A stretch of 64,000 nucleotides of DNA from AV80 sp035536995 (GCA_035536995.1 DATLNB010000011.1:1-64000), one strand, 5' to 3'; shown: positions 50,241 through 60,279, counted from the stretch's first letter. Made by a program: numbers and translations. Notes: a model not told the origin generated them from the sequence alone.

Positions 50241-52664
50241 TTATTCAGTGCGTAAGGCTTCGATTGGGTTCACCAGAGTCGCGCGGCGCGCGGGAATGAG
50301 GCAGGCGAGCAAGGCGACGACTGCGAGGGTCAAAGAGGTCGCCCCGAGCAGCGTCGGGTTCGTGGAAGAAACCTGGTAGAGCTGGGTGGTGAGATAACGC
50401 CCGAGAGCAATCGAGGCCGCCAGGCCGAGGACGAGACCGATGACGACGGGCGTCATTCCCTGGCGGACGACGAGCCGCAAAACGTCCGCGGTCTGCGCGC
50501 CGAGCGCCATCCGGACGCCGATCTCGCCGGTCCGCTGTTCGACGGTGTAAGCTACGGCGCCATAGATCCCGACCATTGCCAGGACGAGCGCAATTCCGGC
50601 AAAGACACCGAGCAGGGTCATTGTCAGCCGGCGCTGGCCTAACGATTCGTCAATAACCTGGCTCATCGTTTGCGGCTGAATGATCGGCAGGGCCGGATCG
50701 ACTTTCGCCAGGGCGCTCCGCACCGTGCTGGTCGCCGCTTCCGGCTTGAAAGCCGTCTTGGCCGTTACCGCCATGAACTGATTCGAGCGTTGAGACCAGG
50801 GGCGGTAAAATTCGATCTCGTTCGCCCGCTCGAGACTAATCGACCGCACATCGCCCACGATCCCGATCACTTCAGCGGGCAGCCCGGTGTTGTTGTCGGT
50901 CCCGAAGAAGATTTGTTTCCCGATTGGGTCTTCGCCGCCCGGATACAACTTCTGGGCGGTCGATTTGCTCAGAATAACGACGTTTGGTTTGTCGAATGCA
51001 TCGCGTTCGTCAAAGTCGCGGCCGGCCATCAGTGGGATGCCGAAAGTCTTCATGAATCCGGCCGAGACGCTGCGGGTGAGCCCCAGAGGGCGCTGGTTCA
51101 CGGGCACCGGATTTCCGTCCACTCGCGCGTAGGGCGAACGCGATTGACCTCCGCCAAGCGGCACGCCGTCGCCCGCCGCGGCGGATTCGATCCCGGGAGA
51201 ATTTTTCAATTCCGCGAGAAGCCGATCGACAAAAAGAGCCTTGGCCGCGGGATCGGGATACTGGCCGGGCGGCAACCCGACGAAGCCGACCCAGAGACGT
51301 TCCGAGTTGAAGCCGGAGGGCTGCTTGCTCAGGCGGACGAAGCTGGCGATGAGCAAGGAGGCGCCGGCCAGCAACACGACCGACAGGCCAACCTGCGCAG
51401 CGACGAGGCCGCGGCGGAAGCGCTGTTGCCCGAGCGAGCCGGTCATGGCGCGGCCGCCATCCTTCAAACCATCCACAAGGTCGGCGCGCGAGCTTTGCCA
51501 GGCCGGATACATCCCCATGGCCAGGCCAGTGAGGAGCGACAGCCCCAGGGTGAAGAGCAGGACCGGGGCGTTCATGGCTATGCCGCTCTCGAGCGGAAGA
51601 TTTTCGCCCGCGAGCTTTGGAATCATCGAGATGACCCAGAGGGCGAGGCACGTGCCGACGATTCCCGCGATAATACTGACCAGCAGACTCTCGAAAACGA
51701 ACAGGCGCACCACGCCAGAGCGCGACGCTCCCAGCGCCATTCGCAGGGCGATCTCCCGCCGGCGGCCACTGAACCTGACGAGCAGCAGATTGGCGACGTT
51801 GCTGCATGCGATGAGCAGGACAAAGCTAACCGCCGCGAGGAGCGTGAAGAACGCCGGCCGCAAATTCCCCACCGCATTCTCTGCGGCAGAGATTACGACG
51901 GGCGACCAGCTGTTGTCCGCGGCTTCCGGTCGCGCCTGGCGATAACTGTTTTGCAACGTCTGCAAAGCGGGCCGGGCCTGGTCTGCCGTCACCCCGGGTT
52001 TCAGCCGCCCGACGACGCGCAGGAAACTCACGCCGCGCATCAGGCGTTCCTGGGTCAGCCCTGGCAATTGAAATGGTTTCACCGTGAAGACGTCAGCATT
52101 CCGGCCGAACCAAGCGACCGGCAGATTCGGCAGCACGCCAATGATCGTAGTCGGGACGCCGTTTAGAGTGAGGGCCTGGCCAATTGCCTGCGGATCGGAG
52201 TTCAAATGTTTGCGCCAGAAATTCTGAGTCACTAGCGCGACGTCCGCTTTCATTTCTTCCTCGGGCAAAAACGTGCGGCCGAGAATTGGCCGGATGCCGA
52301 GGGTGTCGAAATAGTTGGCGGTCGTGTTGGCGCCGCCGAGCTGCACCGGATCGCCTTTTCCGGTCATGATGAACCCTGTCCCGGTGTCGGCCGCGAAGCT
52401 GCTGAAAACGGTTTGTCCGTCACGGAAATGCCAGTAGCGCGGGACTGACATGGGGAGCTCCGAAAGATTCCGCTCTTTCGCTTCGGCCTGAAGGATCACG
52501 AGCTGGTCCGGGTCCTTGAACGGCAGCCCTTTCAGGAAGAGGTCGTTAATCAAACTGAAGATCGCGGTGTTCATGCCGATTCCGAGCGCGAGCGTCAGCA
52601 CGGCGAGGAAGGTGAACGCGGGAGACTTCAGGAGTTGGCGGATAGCGAAGCGCAGGTCGATCAT
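50241..52664 (-). CDS. ADOP permease 8
   Basis: An 807-residue duplicated permease. N terminus MIDLRFAIRQLLKSPAF, TM1 LALGIGMNTAIFSLINDLFL, first FtsX block VSFVLLIACSNVANLLLVRF (Ser replacing the usual Ala) then LRMALGASRSGVVRLFVFES, joining TM VGLSVVLLAGASLLIASFVR, final block LAMVGIYGAVAYTVEQRTGE then IGVRMALGAQTADVLRLVVR, ending PIEALRTE. The leader is GGCCTCTGACTT before ATG. It starts 28 bp after ADOP 9 ends. Confidence 0.9.
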   Translation of the reverse strand: MIDLRFAIRQLLKSPAFTFLAVLTLALGIGMNTAIFSLINDLFLKGLPFKDPDQLVILQAEAKERNLSELPMSVPRYWHFRDGQTVFSSFAADTGTGFIMTGKGDPVQLGGANTTANYFDTLGIRPILGRTFLPEEEMKADVALVTQNFWRKHLNSDPQAIGQALTLNGVPTTIIGVLPNLPVAWFGRNADVFTVKPFQLPGLTQERLMRGVSFLRVVGRLKPGVTADQARPALQTLQNSYRQARPEAADNSWSPVVISAAENAVGNLRPAFFTLLAAVSFVLLIACSNVANLLLVRFSGRRREIALRMALGASRSGVVRLFVFESLLVSIIAGIVGTCLALWVISMIPKLAGENLPLESGIAMNAPVLLFTLGLSLLTGLAMGMYPAWQSSRADLVDGLKDGGRAMTGSLGQQRFRRGLVAAQVGLSVVLLAGASLLIASFVRLSKQPSGFNSERLWVGFVGLPPGQYPDPAAKALFVDRLLAELKNSPGIESAAAGDGVPLGGGQSRSPYARVDGNPVPVNQRPLGLTRSVSAGFMKTFGIPLMAGRDFDERDAFDKPNVVILSKSTAQKLYPGGEDPIGKQIFFGTDNNTGLPAEVIGIVGDVRSISLERANEIEFYRPWSQRSNQFMAVTAKTAFKPEAATSTVRSALAKVDPALPIIQPQTMSQVIDESLGQRRLTMTLLGVFAGIALVLAMVGIYGAVAYTVEQRTGEIGVRMALGAQTADVLRLVVRQGMTPVVIGLVLGLAASIALGRYLTTQLYQVSSTNPTLLGATSLTLAVVALLACLIPARRATLVNPIEALRTE

Positions 52665-52692
52665 AAGTCAGAGGCCGGTTGGTTTGCTGTGT

Positions 52693-55116
52693 TCATTGGG
52701 CGCGGAGGGCTGCGATGAGCGGCGTTTGGGCGGCACGGCGGGCGGGGAGATAACTGGCGAGGAGCGCAACCAGGCCAAGGACTGCGATCACTACAGCGTA
52801 AGTCAGGGGGTCGCCCGGCATGGTTTGAAAAAGGAGACTGGTGAGCGCCCGGCTCAGGACGACGGCGAGCAGCAAACCTATCGTTAGGCCAGTGATGGCG
52901 AGGCGCGCGCCGTCCCAGACGATCATTCCCAGGATGTCTTTCTCTTCCGCGCCGACCGCGAGACGGACCCCGATTTCCGAGGTTCGCTGGCTGACCGCGT
53001 AGGACATGACGCCGTAGATGCCCACTGCGGCAAGAACGAGCGCCAGCCCGGCAAAGGCCATCAGGAGCCACGAGCTGAACCGGATCTGGGCGAGCGATTT
53101 CGCAACCCACTGCTCCATCGTCCGCACGTCCGATACAGGCTGGTCCTTATCCTGGGCGCGGACCTGGGCTTCGATTGCCTGGGTCAGGCCAGAGGGATTG
53201 CCGCCGGCGCGAACGGTCAGCGTCATCAGGTTATAACTCAGCTGCGGGTGCGGCCAGTAGCTGTGCGGTTTGGCCGGCGTGGCGAGGTCGACGCCCCGCG
53301 CGTTCGCCACCACGCCGATGATTTCGCTCGCCACGTTGGGCGAAGTCATATTGATCGTGACCCGCTTGCCAATCGGGTCCTGGTTTGGGAAAAACTGCTG
53401 CGCCAGTGCTTCGTTGACGATGACGACGTCGCGTTTCTCCTGCATTTCCTGCTCGGTGAACACGCGCCCTCGAACCAGTGGAACCTTCAGAGTTCGAAAG
53501 AAGCCGTCGTCGCAAACCGTCACCGCCGTTGTCTTCTCCTGGCCTGGCGCCGTGGGCGGTTCGCCTTCGATGGTGAAACTGGTCGCGGCGCCGAGACTGG
53601 CCATGGGCAGGTAACTGACGACCCCAACCGACTGAACCCCGGGCAATGCGGCAACTCGTGCTGTCAGCTCACGAAAGAAGCGGATTCGAGCGGGATCATC
53701 CGGATACTTGGCGCGCGGCAACTGCATCCGCATCGTCAGCACGTTCGTCGGATCAAATCCCGGATCGACCTGCCTCATCGAGGCAAAGCTGCGGAGCATC
53801 AGGCCGGCGCCGACAAGGAGCACGACCGCGAGCGCAATCTCGGCGATGACCAGAGCGTGCCGCATCCGGCGATGCCGCAGACCGCCGCCGATCTGGCGGC
53901 CGCCCTGGGCCAGGGCTTGTTGAACATCAGCGCGCGAGCCTTCCAGGGCTGAAGCGAGTCCGCAGGCGATCGCGGTGACGATTGAAATCGTGCCGGTAAA
54001 CGCGAGCACCGGGTAACTCAGCGAAAGTCGTCCCAGCATCGTCAGGTCAATCGGGCTCAGGGCTTCGAGCAGGGCGAGACTCCACTGCGCCACGAGAAGA
54101 CTAGCCAGACCGCCGAGGACTCCCAGAAGCACGCTCTCAGTCAAAAGCTGTTTGACGAGCTGCCCGCGCGTCGCGCCGAGGGCACTGCGAACGGCCAGCT
54201 CGTGGCGCCGCGCCGCGCCGCGCGCGAGGAGCAGATTGGCCACGTTCGCGCAGGCTATCAAAAGAACGAACGCCACCGCGCCGGACAAGAGCATGAGGCC
54301 AGGCCGAATATCCCCCGAAAGCTCAGCGCGCAACGGAACCACTTTGATTCCCCACCCCGTATTAAACTGCGGCCGTTCCCCGATGACGCTGGCGGAGATC
54401 GCGTCCATCTCGTTACGCGCCGCTTCCATCGTAATCCCGGTCTTCAGCCGTCCGATCACGGTCAAGTAACGGCCGCGCGCCTCGCGCGCTTCGGGCCCGA
54501 GGATAAAAGGCCACCAGAAATCGACCGGTTTGTTCACGAGTGAACCGGCCTTCAAATACAAACGGACGCCGGGCGGCATCACGCCGACGACGGTCTGCGG
54601 CTTTCCGTTGAGCTGGATACTGCGACCGACAATCGATTCGTCACCGCCAAAACGGCGTTGCCACAGCTCGTAACTAAGAATGACCGCCGACGATTGCGGG
54701 TCGGCGCTTTCCTCGGCAGTAAAAGCGCGGCCACGAATCGGGCTGACGCCGATGACCGAGAAATAATCGGTGGTGACGTTCTGCGCGATGAGCTCCTCGG
54801 GAATTCCGCCATCAGTCAGGTTCGCGCGTGTTTCGGCATAGGCGGCGAGGTGCTCGAAGGTTGTCGCGCGCTCCTTCCACCGGATGAAGTTGGAAGGCCC
54901 CGCAACATTAGGGACGCCCGGGCGTTTCACGTTCGTTTCCCAGATGACAGCGATCCGGTCCGCGTCGCGGTACGGCAGCTTCTCCAGGAAAACGGCGTTA
55001 ACGATGGTGAAGATCGCGCTGTTAACCCCGATGCCGAGGGCAAGGGTGAGTACCGCCACGAAGGTAAAGCCGGGCGATTTCAGGAGCTGACGAAAAGCAA
55101 AGCGGAGATCAGTCAT
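52693..55116 (-). CDS. ADOP permease 9
   Basis: An 807-residue duplicated permease. N terminus MTDLRFAFRQLLKSPGF, TM1 LALGIGVNSAIFTIVNAVFL, first FtsX block VAFVLLIACANVANLLLARG, joining TM IALAVVLLVGAGLMLRSFAS, final block LAAVGIYGVMSYAVSQRTSE then IGVRLAVGAEEKDILGMIVW. Its end is unusual: ARRAAQTPLIAALRAQ instead of the ARRASRVDPIxALRxE seen elsewhere. The leader ATCGAAAATCGAA differs from the GACCTCTGA type. ADOP 10 ends 22 bp upstream. Confidence 0.9.
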   Translation of the reverse strand: MTDLRFAFRQLLKSPGFTFVAVLTLALGIGVNSAIFTIVNAVFLEKLPYRDADRIAVIWETNVKRPGVPNVAGPSNFIRWKERATTFEHLAAYAETRANLTDGGIPEELIAQNVTTDYFSVIGVSPIRGRAFTAEESADPQSSAVILSYELWQRRFGGDESIVGRSIQLNGKPQTVVGVMPPGVRLYLKAGSLVNKPVDFWWPFILGPEAREARGRYLTVIGRLKTGITMEAARNEMDAISASVIGERPQFNTGWGIKVVPLRAELSGDIRPGLMLLSGAVAFVLLIACANVANLLLARGAARRHELAVRSALGATRGQLVKQLLTESVLLGVLGGLASLLVAQWSLALLEALSPIDLTMLGRLSLSYPVLAFTGTISIVTAIACGLASALEGSRADVQQALAQGGRQIGGGLRHRRMRHALVIAEIALAVVLLVGAGLMLRSFASMRQVDPGFDPTNVLTMRMQLPRAKYPDDPARIRFFRELTARVAALPGVQSVGVVSYLPMASLGAATSFTIEGEPPTAPGQEKTTAVTVCDDGFFRTLKVPLVRGRVFTEQEMQEKRDVVIVNEALAQQFFPNQDPIGKRVTINMTSPNVASEIIGVVANARGVDLATPAKPHSYWPHPQLSYNLMTLTVRAGGNPSGLTQAIEAQVRAQDKDQPVSDVRTMEQWVAKSLAQIRFSSWLLMAFAGLALVLAAVGIYGVMSYAVSQRTSEIGVRLAVGAEEKDILGMIVWDGARLAITGLTIGLLLAVVLSRALTSLLFQTMPGDPLTYAVVIAVLGLVALLASYLPARRAAQTPLIAALRAQ

Positions 55117-55138
55117 TTCGATTTTCGATCGGCAGAAC

Positions 55139-57592
55139 TCATTCGGCGCGGAGGGCGATAATCGGATCGACGCGAGAGGCGCGTCGGGCGGGGAGCCACG
55201 AAGCGAGGGCGACGCCCGCGGAAAGAACCACGGCGGCGGTGAGCCAGGTCAGGGGGCCGACCGTCGGAATATCAGGCCATTGATGTTGAGCAATCCGCGA
55301 GGCGCCCCAGGCGGCGAGGCCTCCCGCCATAAATCCGCAGGCAAGCAACCGTGCGCCCTGAGTAGTGACGAGACGAATGACCGCGGCGCCGGTCGCCCCC
55401 AGCGCGAGACGCACTCCGAATTCCCGGGTCCGGCGGGTTACTTGTAAAGCGAGCAGGCCATAAACGCCGATAGAGGCGAGGAGCAATCCGAGCGCGCCGA
55501 AGAGCGAGACGAGAACAAAGAGGAAACGCTCGGTCACCCACGTCTCCGCGGCTGCGTCTTCGAGTGAGATCATGGCGTAGGCAGCGAGCCGTTGATCGGC
55601 GCGGGCCAGTGCGGCCGGCAAAGACGTGGTTACGCTTTTCGGCTCGCCGGCGCTCTCGACGACGTACGTCATTTCATCGCCGCCGATGGTCAGCCAGCGC
55701 GACAACGGAATCGCAATCGTTCCGACCACTTCGCCATCATTCGGATCGGCGACCGCCTTTGTGTCGCCGACCACGCCAACCACGGTGTACCACGGGCGCG
55801 GACTATCGAGCCGGCCATGTTTGACCCGTTTACCCAACGGATCCTGTCCCGGCCAGAACTTGCGGGCGAACGATTCGTTTATGATACAGACCTGGGTTCC
55901 GTCGGCGCAATCGGTCTCCGCGAACTCCCGGCCGCGCAAGAGCCGCTGCCCCACGGTTGCGAAATATCCCGGCCCCGCGCCCCGCATGTAAGCGAGGTAA
56001 ACTCCGCGCGGCTCAGGCGGCTGGCTTCCATCCGGCACGCAACTGATCAAATTACGCGCTGCTTCCATCGGCGCTGGCGCAGTGACCGCGGCGCTCCGGA
56101 CGCCGGGCAACGCGCGCAATTCCGCCAGCGTCTTCTCGATCGTCCGCAGCCGGGCGTCGGCCGAATCGAAGAGTCGTCCGGACAACATCGCGTTGAAGAC
56201 GACGCGTCGATCGGTGGCGAAGCCCCAGGGCTCATGAACGATCTTCCGGAAATATTGGGTCAAACTCAGGCTGCCCATGAGCAGCACCGCGGCGATGGCG
56301 ATTTCGAGCACTATCAGTCCGCCGAGCAATTTTCTCGTCCCGCCATCGAGGGTTGCGCCGCGGCCGATGCTGCCGAGGGCGCTGCGCAAGTCTGTGCGGG
56401 CGGCTCGCCAGGCCGGCAGCAATCCAAATCCAATTCCAATCAGCAACATGGCGCCGGTGGCAAAGGCGAAGACCGGCCAGTCGAGCCGGACCGCGTGGTC
56501 GAATTCACGGATGGCGCTGCCTGTTGCATCGGCGCCTTCCGGGCTGAGGCTGATGAGCCCGGGGGTGAGCCAGCCGGCGATTACTATTCCGAAAATCGTT
56601 CCGAAGGCGGCGAGGACCAAGGCCTGGATCAGTCCTTCCCGGATGAGCCGGCCCCGGGTGGCTCCGATTGCCGCCCGCAACGCCATCTCGCCGTCGCGTT
56701 CGACGACTCGCGCGAGCATTAACCCGGCAAAGTTAGCGGCCGCGATGAGCAACGCGCAAAGACCCGCGCCAGCGATCAAAAGGAGCTTGGGCCGCAAATT
56801 GCGCACGAAACTGTCGCGCAACGGAACCATGTAAGCGCGGAGTGCGTTGTTCTTATCCGGGGCAGCCTGGTTGATCGCCGCGCACATCCGCCGGCCAGCG
56901 GCATCGGCCTGCTCGAGAGAGATTCCGGGCCGAAGCCGGGCAACGCCGTAAAGGTAGCGGTTTGATTGCGAATCGGGCGCAAAATTTAGTCCGATGGGCA
57001 GCCAGAATTGCGCGCGATACGGGTGCCGAAACGTCTTCGGCATGACGCCGACGATGGTATAGGCCGCATCATCCAGCCTGATCCTCTGCCCGATAACCTC
57101 TTCGCGCCCGCCGAGATTCCGCTGCCAAAAATCGTGACCAATGATGACAAGCTGCGGACCGCCAGGCTTGTCCTCCGCCTCCGTAAAATTGCGTCCGCGT
57201 GCGGGCTGCAGACCGAGGACACTGAGGAAATTCGCGCTAATCCGGGCGGCCGGGAAACTCTGGGCGGCTTCTCCCTCACTTGACGCGGTCACGCTCGCGC
57301 CTGTCGCGACCCCGATATCTTCGAAGATGTCGCGGCCGTGCTCACGCCACTGGTAAACTGTTTTCTCGGCGAGGTTAAGCGTGCTGCTGCGCGCGCCGTT
57401 CTCGTCGAAGGTCTCGTAAAGCCGCACGAGCCGCTCCGCATTTGGAAAGGGCAACGGCCGGAGGAGCGCGCTCTCGATCACGGAAAAGATCGCGGTGTTT
57501 GCGCCAATCCCGAGAGCCAGGGTGGCGATCGCGACGATGGCAAACCCGGGCGATTTCCAAAGCTGGCGAAGCGCGTAGCGAAGATCGTTCAT
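55139..57592 (-). CDS. ADOP permease 10
   Basis: An 817-residue duplicated permease. N terminus MNDLRYALRQLWKSPGF, TM1 LALGIGANTAIFSVIESALL, first FtsX block LCALLIAAANFAGLMLARVV (the most changed ANVANLLLAR motif here) then LRAAIGATRGRLIREGLIQA. The region between halves is longer than usual (GADATGSAIREFDHAVRLDW). The final block LASIGVYGLLALQVTRRTRE then FGVRLALGATGAAVIRLVTT ends PIIALRAE. The leader carries CCGACCTCTGACTT. It is first in the likely ADOP 10-9-8 unit; repeat copy F is upstream. Confidence 0.9.
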   Translation of the reverse strand: MNDLRYALRQLWKSPGFAIVAIATLALGIGANTAIFSVIESALLRPLPFPNAERLVRLYETFDENGARSSTLNLAEKTVYQWREHGRDIFEDIGVATGASVTASSEGEAAQSFPAARISANFLSVLGLQPARGRNFTEAEDKPGGPQLVIIGHDFWQRNLGGREEVIGQRIRLDDAAYTIVGVMPKTFRHPYRAQFWLPIGLNFAPDSQSNRYLYGVARLRPGISLEQADAAGRRMCAAINQAAPDKNNALRAYMVPLRDSFVRNLRPKLLLIAGAGLCALLIAAANFAGLMLARVVERDGEMALRAAIGATRGRLIREGLIQALVLAAFGTIFGIVIAGWLTPGLISLSPEGADATGSAIREFDHAVRLDWPVFAFATGAMLLIGIGFGLLPAWRAARTDLRSALGSIGRGATLDGGTRKLLGGLIVLEIAIAAVLLMGSLSLTQYFRKIVHEPWGFATDRRVVFNAMLSGRLFDSADARLRTIEKTLAELRALPGVRSAAVTAPAPMEAARNLISCVPDGSQPPEPRGVYLAYMRGAGPGYFATVGQRLLRGREFAETDCADGTQVCIINESFARKFWPGQDPLGKRVKHGRLDSPRPWYTVVGVVGDTKAVADPNDGEVVGTIAIPLSRWLTIGGDEMTYVVESAGEPKSVTTSLPAALARADQRLAAYAMISLEDAAAETWVTERFLFVLVSLFGALGLLLASIGVYGLLALQVTRRTREFGVRLALGATGAAVIRLVTTQGARLLACGFMAGGLAAWGASRIAQHQWPDIPTVGPLTWLTAAVVLSAGVALASWLPARRASRVDPIIALRAE

Positions 57593-57643
57593 AAGTCAGA
57601 GGTCGGCGATCGAAGATCGGCGGTCAGATTTCCTCGTTGCGCT

Positions 57644-57755
57644 CCTCGTTCCCAAACTCTGTTTGGGAACGGGCTTGTCTTCGAAACTCTGTTTCGCAAC
57701 CGGGGCAACAGAGTTGCCGGGACAACGTCATTCCCAAACAGAGTTTGGGAACGAG
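57644..57755. repeat. Cloverleaf palindrome, copy F
   Basis: Orientation as in copies C and D. The outer arms are intact apart from the last base (GGGAACGAGAG). Confidence 0.9.
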
Positions 57756-57770
57756 AGGTCAATTCTCCGC

Positions 57771-57851
57771 TCGGAGGGACGTGCTTCCGCACGTCCCAGT
57801 TAGAACAAAGCGAGGCGTTCCAGCCGGACGGGCAGAAGCAGGTCCCTCCGA
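57771..57851. repeat. 26-bp inverted repeat, copy 2 (GGACGTGC family)
   Basis: Arms 57771-57796 (TCGGAGGGACGTGCTTCCGC...) and 57826-57851 are related to the pair at 29505-29579 but more diverged. The loop is unrelated. Confidence 0.75.
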
Positions 57852-57863
57852 AAGATTCAGTCT

Positions 57864-60278
57864 TCATTCGGCATGCAGGGCGACAATGGGATCGACGGCG
57901 CTGGCCCGGCGCGCGGGCAACCAGCAGGCAATGAACGCGACGAGCACAAGCGCCGCCGATAGGAGAAAGAAAGTGAGCGGATCGCTCGCGCTGATCCCGT
58001 AGAGGAGCGACGCGATTAGTCTCGTTAGGCCAAGCGACGCGGCGATACCGAAAACCACACCCGCGGCGACGAGCGTCATCCCCTGCCGCAAAATCAGGCG
58101 CAGGACATCGCTCTTTTGCGCGCCGAGCGCGATCCGGATACCCAGCTCCCGCGTGCGTTGCGCGACCGAATACGAAATCACGCCATACAGACCAATTGCC
58201 GCGAGGACGAGCGCCGCGCCCGCAAAAATACTGAGAAGCAGGACCGTGAATTTCTTCTGGAGCAAGGTCCGGGCGATGAGGTCGTTCATCGTCCGCGGAT
58301 TGCCGAGAGGGACCGACTTGTTCACGCTCCAGACCGCCTGCTGCACTCCTGGCAGCACCGTCAGCGGATTCTCCGGCGCGGTCCGGACGGCGATGAAAAC
58401 CGACGGCCACATCCCCTGGCCGAGCGGCTGGTAAAGTTCGGGCCGCGGCGCGTGTTCGAGGGCACGATGGCGGACGTTGCCCACCACGCCGACGACCTGA
58501 AGCTTTTCGTTGTTCGGTCCGTAGTTCTCCACAAACTGGCCGATCGGATCTTCACCGGGGAAAACATCTTTTGCGCATTGTTCATTGATGATCGCGACCC
58601 GGGCTGAATCCTTTGTGTCGTGATCGGTGAAGTTGCGCCCGCGGACGAACGGGATGCCCATGGTCTTGAAGTAATCCGGGGTCGCGACCCGGATGTCGGC
58701 CTCGTCTTCCTTGGTGCTGCCGGGGCGGTTGAAGCTGCGCGCGCTGTTGCCGCCGGAGAACGGCAGTCGGCTAACCGCGGCCACATGTTCGACGCCGGGA
58801 ACGGCCGCAGTCTGCTGGAGCACCTGTTGATAAAACTGAAGCTGACGATCTTCATCAGCCTTGGCCGAAGCGCCGACGGAAAAGATCAGCAAACGGTCCG
58901 GATTAAATCCCGGCGTGACCTTGGTCAGGTTCGAGAAGCTTTTGATCATGAGACCCGCGCCGATGAGGAGAACGAGAGACAGACCGACTTCCGTGGCGAT
59001 CAAAAACCCGCGCCGCCGGTTGCCCGTTCCGGTGCTGCCGCGCTCGCCCTGTTTCAATGATTCTGCCGGGCTGCTCGTAGCGGAGGAAATTGCAGGGACG
59101 AGCCCGAACAGAATTCCGGTCACGACCGATATGCCGGCGCTGAAGGCGAGGACCTGGCCGTTGAGCCCGATGTCCTTAAAGCTCCGGAGCGCCGGGGGCG
59201 CCATTGCCATCAGCAATGGGATGGCCCACGCGGCCAGGACCGCGCCGATCGCGCCCCCGATGACCGCGAGCAAAACGCTTTCGGTCAGCAACTGCCGGAT
59301 TAGACGAGCGCGGCTCGCTCCCATCGCAGCCCGGATCGAAATTTCGCGTGAGCGAGTTGCAGCGCGGGCCAGCAACAGGTTCGCAACATTCGCGCAGCCG
59401 ATAAAAACAAGGAAACCGACCGCGGCAAAAAGAAGGAGCAAGACCGGCCTGAGACCGCCGACGACATCTTCATGCAACGGGGTGACTTTGACGCCGAGGT
59501 CGCGGTTATCGTTTGAATACTGCTGCTCGAGACGGCGGCTGATTGCATCCAGCTCGGCGCGCGCTTTTTCAAGAGTGACGCCGGGTTTCAGGCGCGCGAA
59601 TACGTCGAGATAGTTGCTCCCGCGGATGGGCCGGGGATCGACATTTGGGCGGAGCGAATTTGTCGGAACGCCGAACGCAGAGGGAACCCAGAGCTCTCCG
59701 TAATTATCCGGCATATAATTTGGCGGCATAACGCCGACGACAGTGTGCGGTTCGTCGTTGAGCGAGATTTGGCGGCCGATGATGTTGCGATCCGAGGCGA
59801 AGCGGCGGGCCCAAAGCTCCGAGCTGAGAACAACGACGAGGTTGTGGCCCGGCTGTTCGTCCGACGGCTGCAAGGCGCGGCCGAGAATCGGCGTGACGTC
59901 GAAAAGCGGGAACATGTTCGAGGTGGTCATCGTGCCGCGAACGCGTTCCGGGCGATCGCCATCGCTCAGGCTGAATTGCTCGCCGCGTGACGCGCCGAGG
60001 TGGGTGAAGACGTCGTTTTGCGCGGCGTAATCGATGTAGTTTGCAGGCGAAAACGCGCCCTGCGCTACCCCGGTGCTGCGCGTGGTCGGAGAGAGGACCA
60101 TGAGTTTTTCCGAATCCGGATAAGGGAGAGGATGAAGGAGCACCCCGTCGATCACGCTGAAGATCGCGGTCGAGCTGGCGATGCCGAGGGCGAGGGTGAG
60201 AAGCGCGGCGAAAGTGAATCCCGGATTCTTCATCAGCATCCGGATTCCGTAGCGAAGGTCAGCGAAAAGGGTGTTCAT
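57864..60278 (-). CDS. ADOP permease 11
   Basis: The start is set at the ATG of MNTLFADLRYGIRMLMKNPG (804 residues). A longer frame to 60347 would run into the end of ADOP 12 and lacks family likeness. TM1 LALGIASSTAIFSVIDGVLL differs from GIGANTAIF. First FtsX block VGFLVFIGCANVANLLLARA then IRAAMGASRARLIRQLLTES; joining TM VGLSLVLLIGAGLMIKSFSN; final block LAAIGLYGVISYSVAQRTRE then LGIRIALGAQKSDVLRLILR; end PIVALHAE. Only one base separates its ATG from the ADOP 12 stop, so they are coupled. Confidence 0.9.
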   Translation of the reverse strand: MNTLFADLRYGIRMLMKNPGFTFAALLTLALGIASSTAIFSVIDGVLLHPLPYPDSEKLMVLSPTTRSTGVAQGAFSPANYIDYAAQNDVFTHLGASRGEQFSLSDGDRPERVRGTMTTSNMFPLFDVTPILGRALQPSDEQPGHNLVVVLSSELWARRFASDRNIIGRQISLNDEPHTVVGVMPPNYMPDNYGELWVPSAFGVPTNSLRPNVDPRPIRGSNYLDVFARLKPGVTLEKARAELDAISRRLEQQYSNDNRDLGVKVTPLHEDVVGGLRPVLLLLFAAVGFLVFIGCANVANLLLARAATRSREISIRAAMGASRARLIRQLLTESVLLAVIGGAIGAVLAAWAIPLLMAMAPPALRSFKDIGLNGQVLAFSAGISVVTGILFGLVPAISSATSSPAESLKQGERGSTGTGNRRRGFLIATEVGLSLVLLIGAGLMIKSFSNLTKVTPGFNPDRLLIFSVGASAKADEDRQLQFYQQVLQQTAAVPGVEHVAAVSRLPFSGGNSARSFNRPGSTKEDEADIRVATPDYFKTMGIPFVRGRNFTDHDTKDSARVAIINEQCAKDVFPGEDPIGQFVENYGPNNEKLQVVGVVGNVRHRALEHAPRPELYQPLGQGMWPSVFIAVRTAPENPLTVLPGVQQAVWSVNKSVPLGNPRTMNDLIARTLLQKKFTVLLLSIFAGAALVLAAIGLYGVISYSVAQRTRELGIRIALGAQKSDVLRLILRQGMTLVAAGVVFGIAASLGLTRLIASLLYGISASDPLTFFLLSAALVLVAFIACWLPARRASAVDPIVALHAE

Positions 60279-60279
60279 A

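Larger units (their letters stand above)
57593..57863. other. Gap with two repeats between ADOP 11 and ADOP 10
   Basis: The 271-bp gap holds palindrome copy F (57644-57755) and copy 2 of the 26-bp inverted repeat (57771-57851). Its first 40 bases carry GTCAGAGGTCGG and a GATCGAAGATCGG repeat in front of ADOP 10. No gene is seen. The ADOP 10 promoter should be here. Confidence 0.7.
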
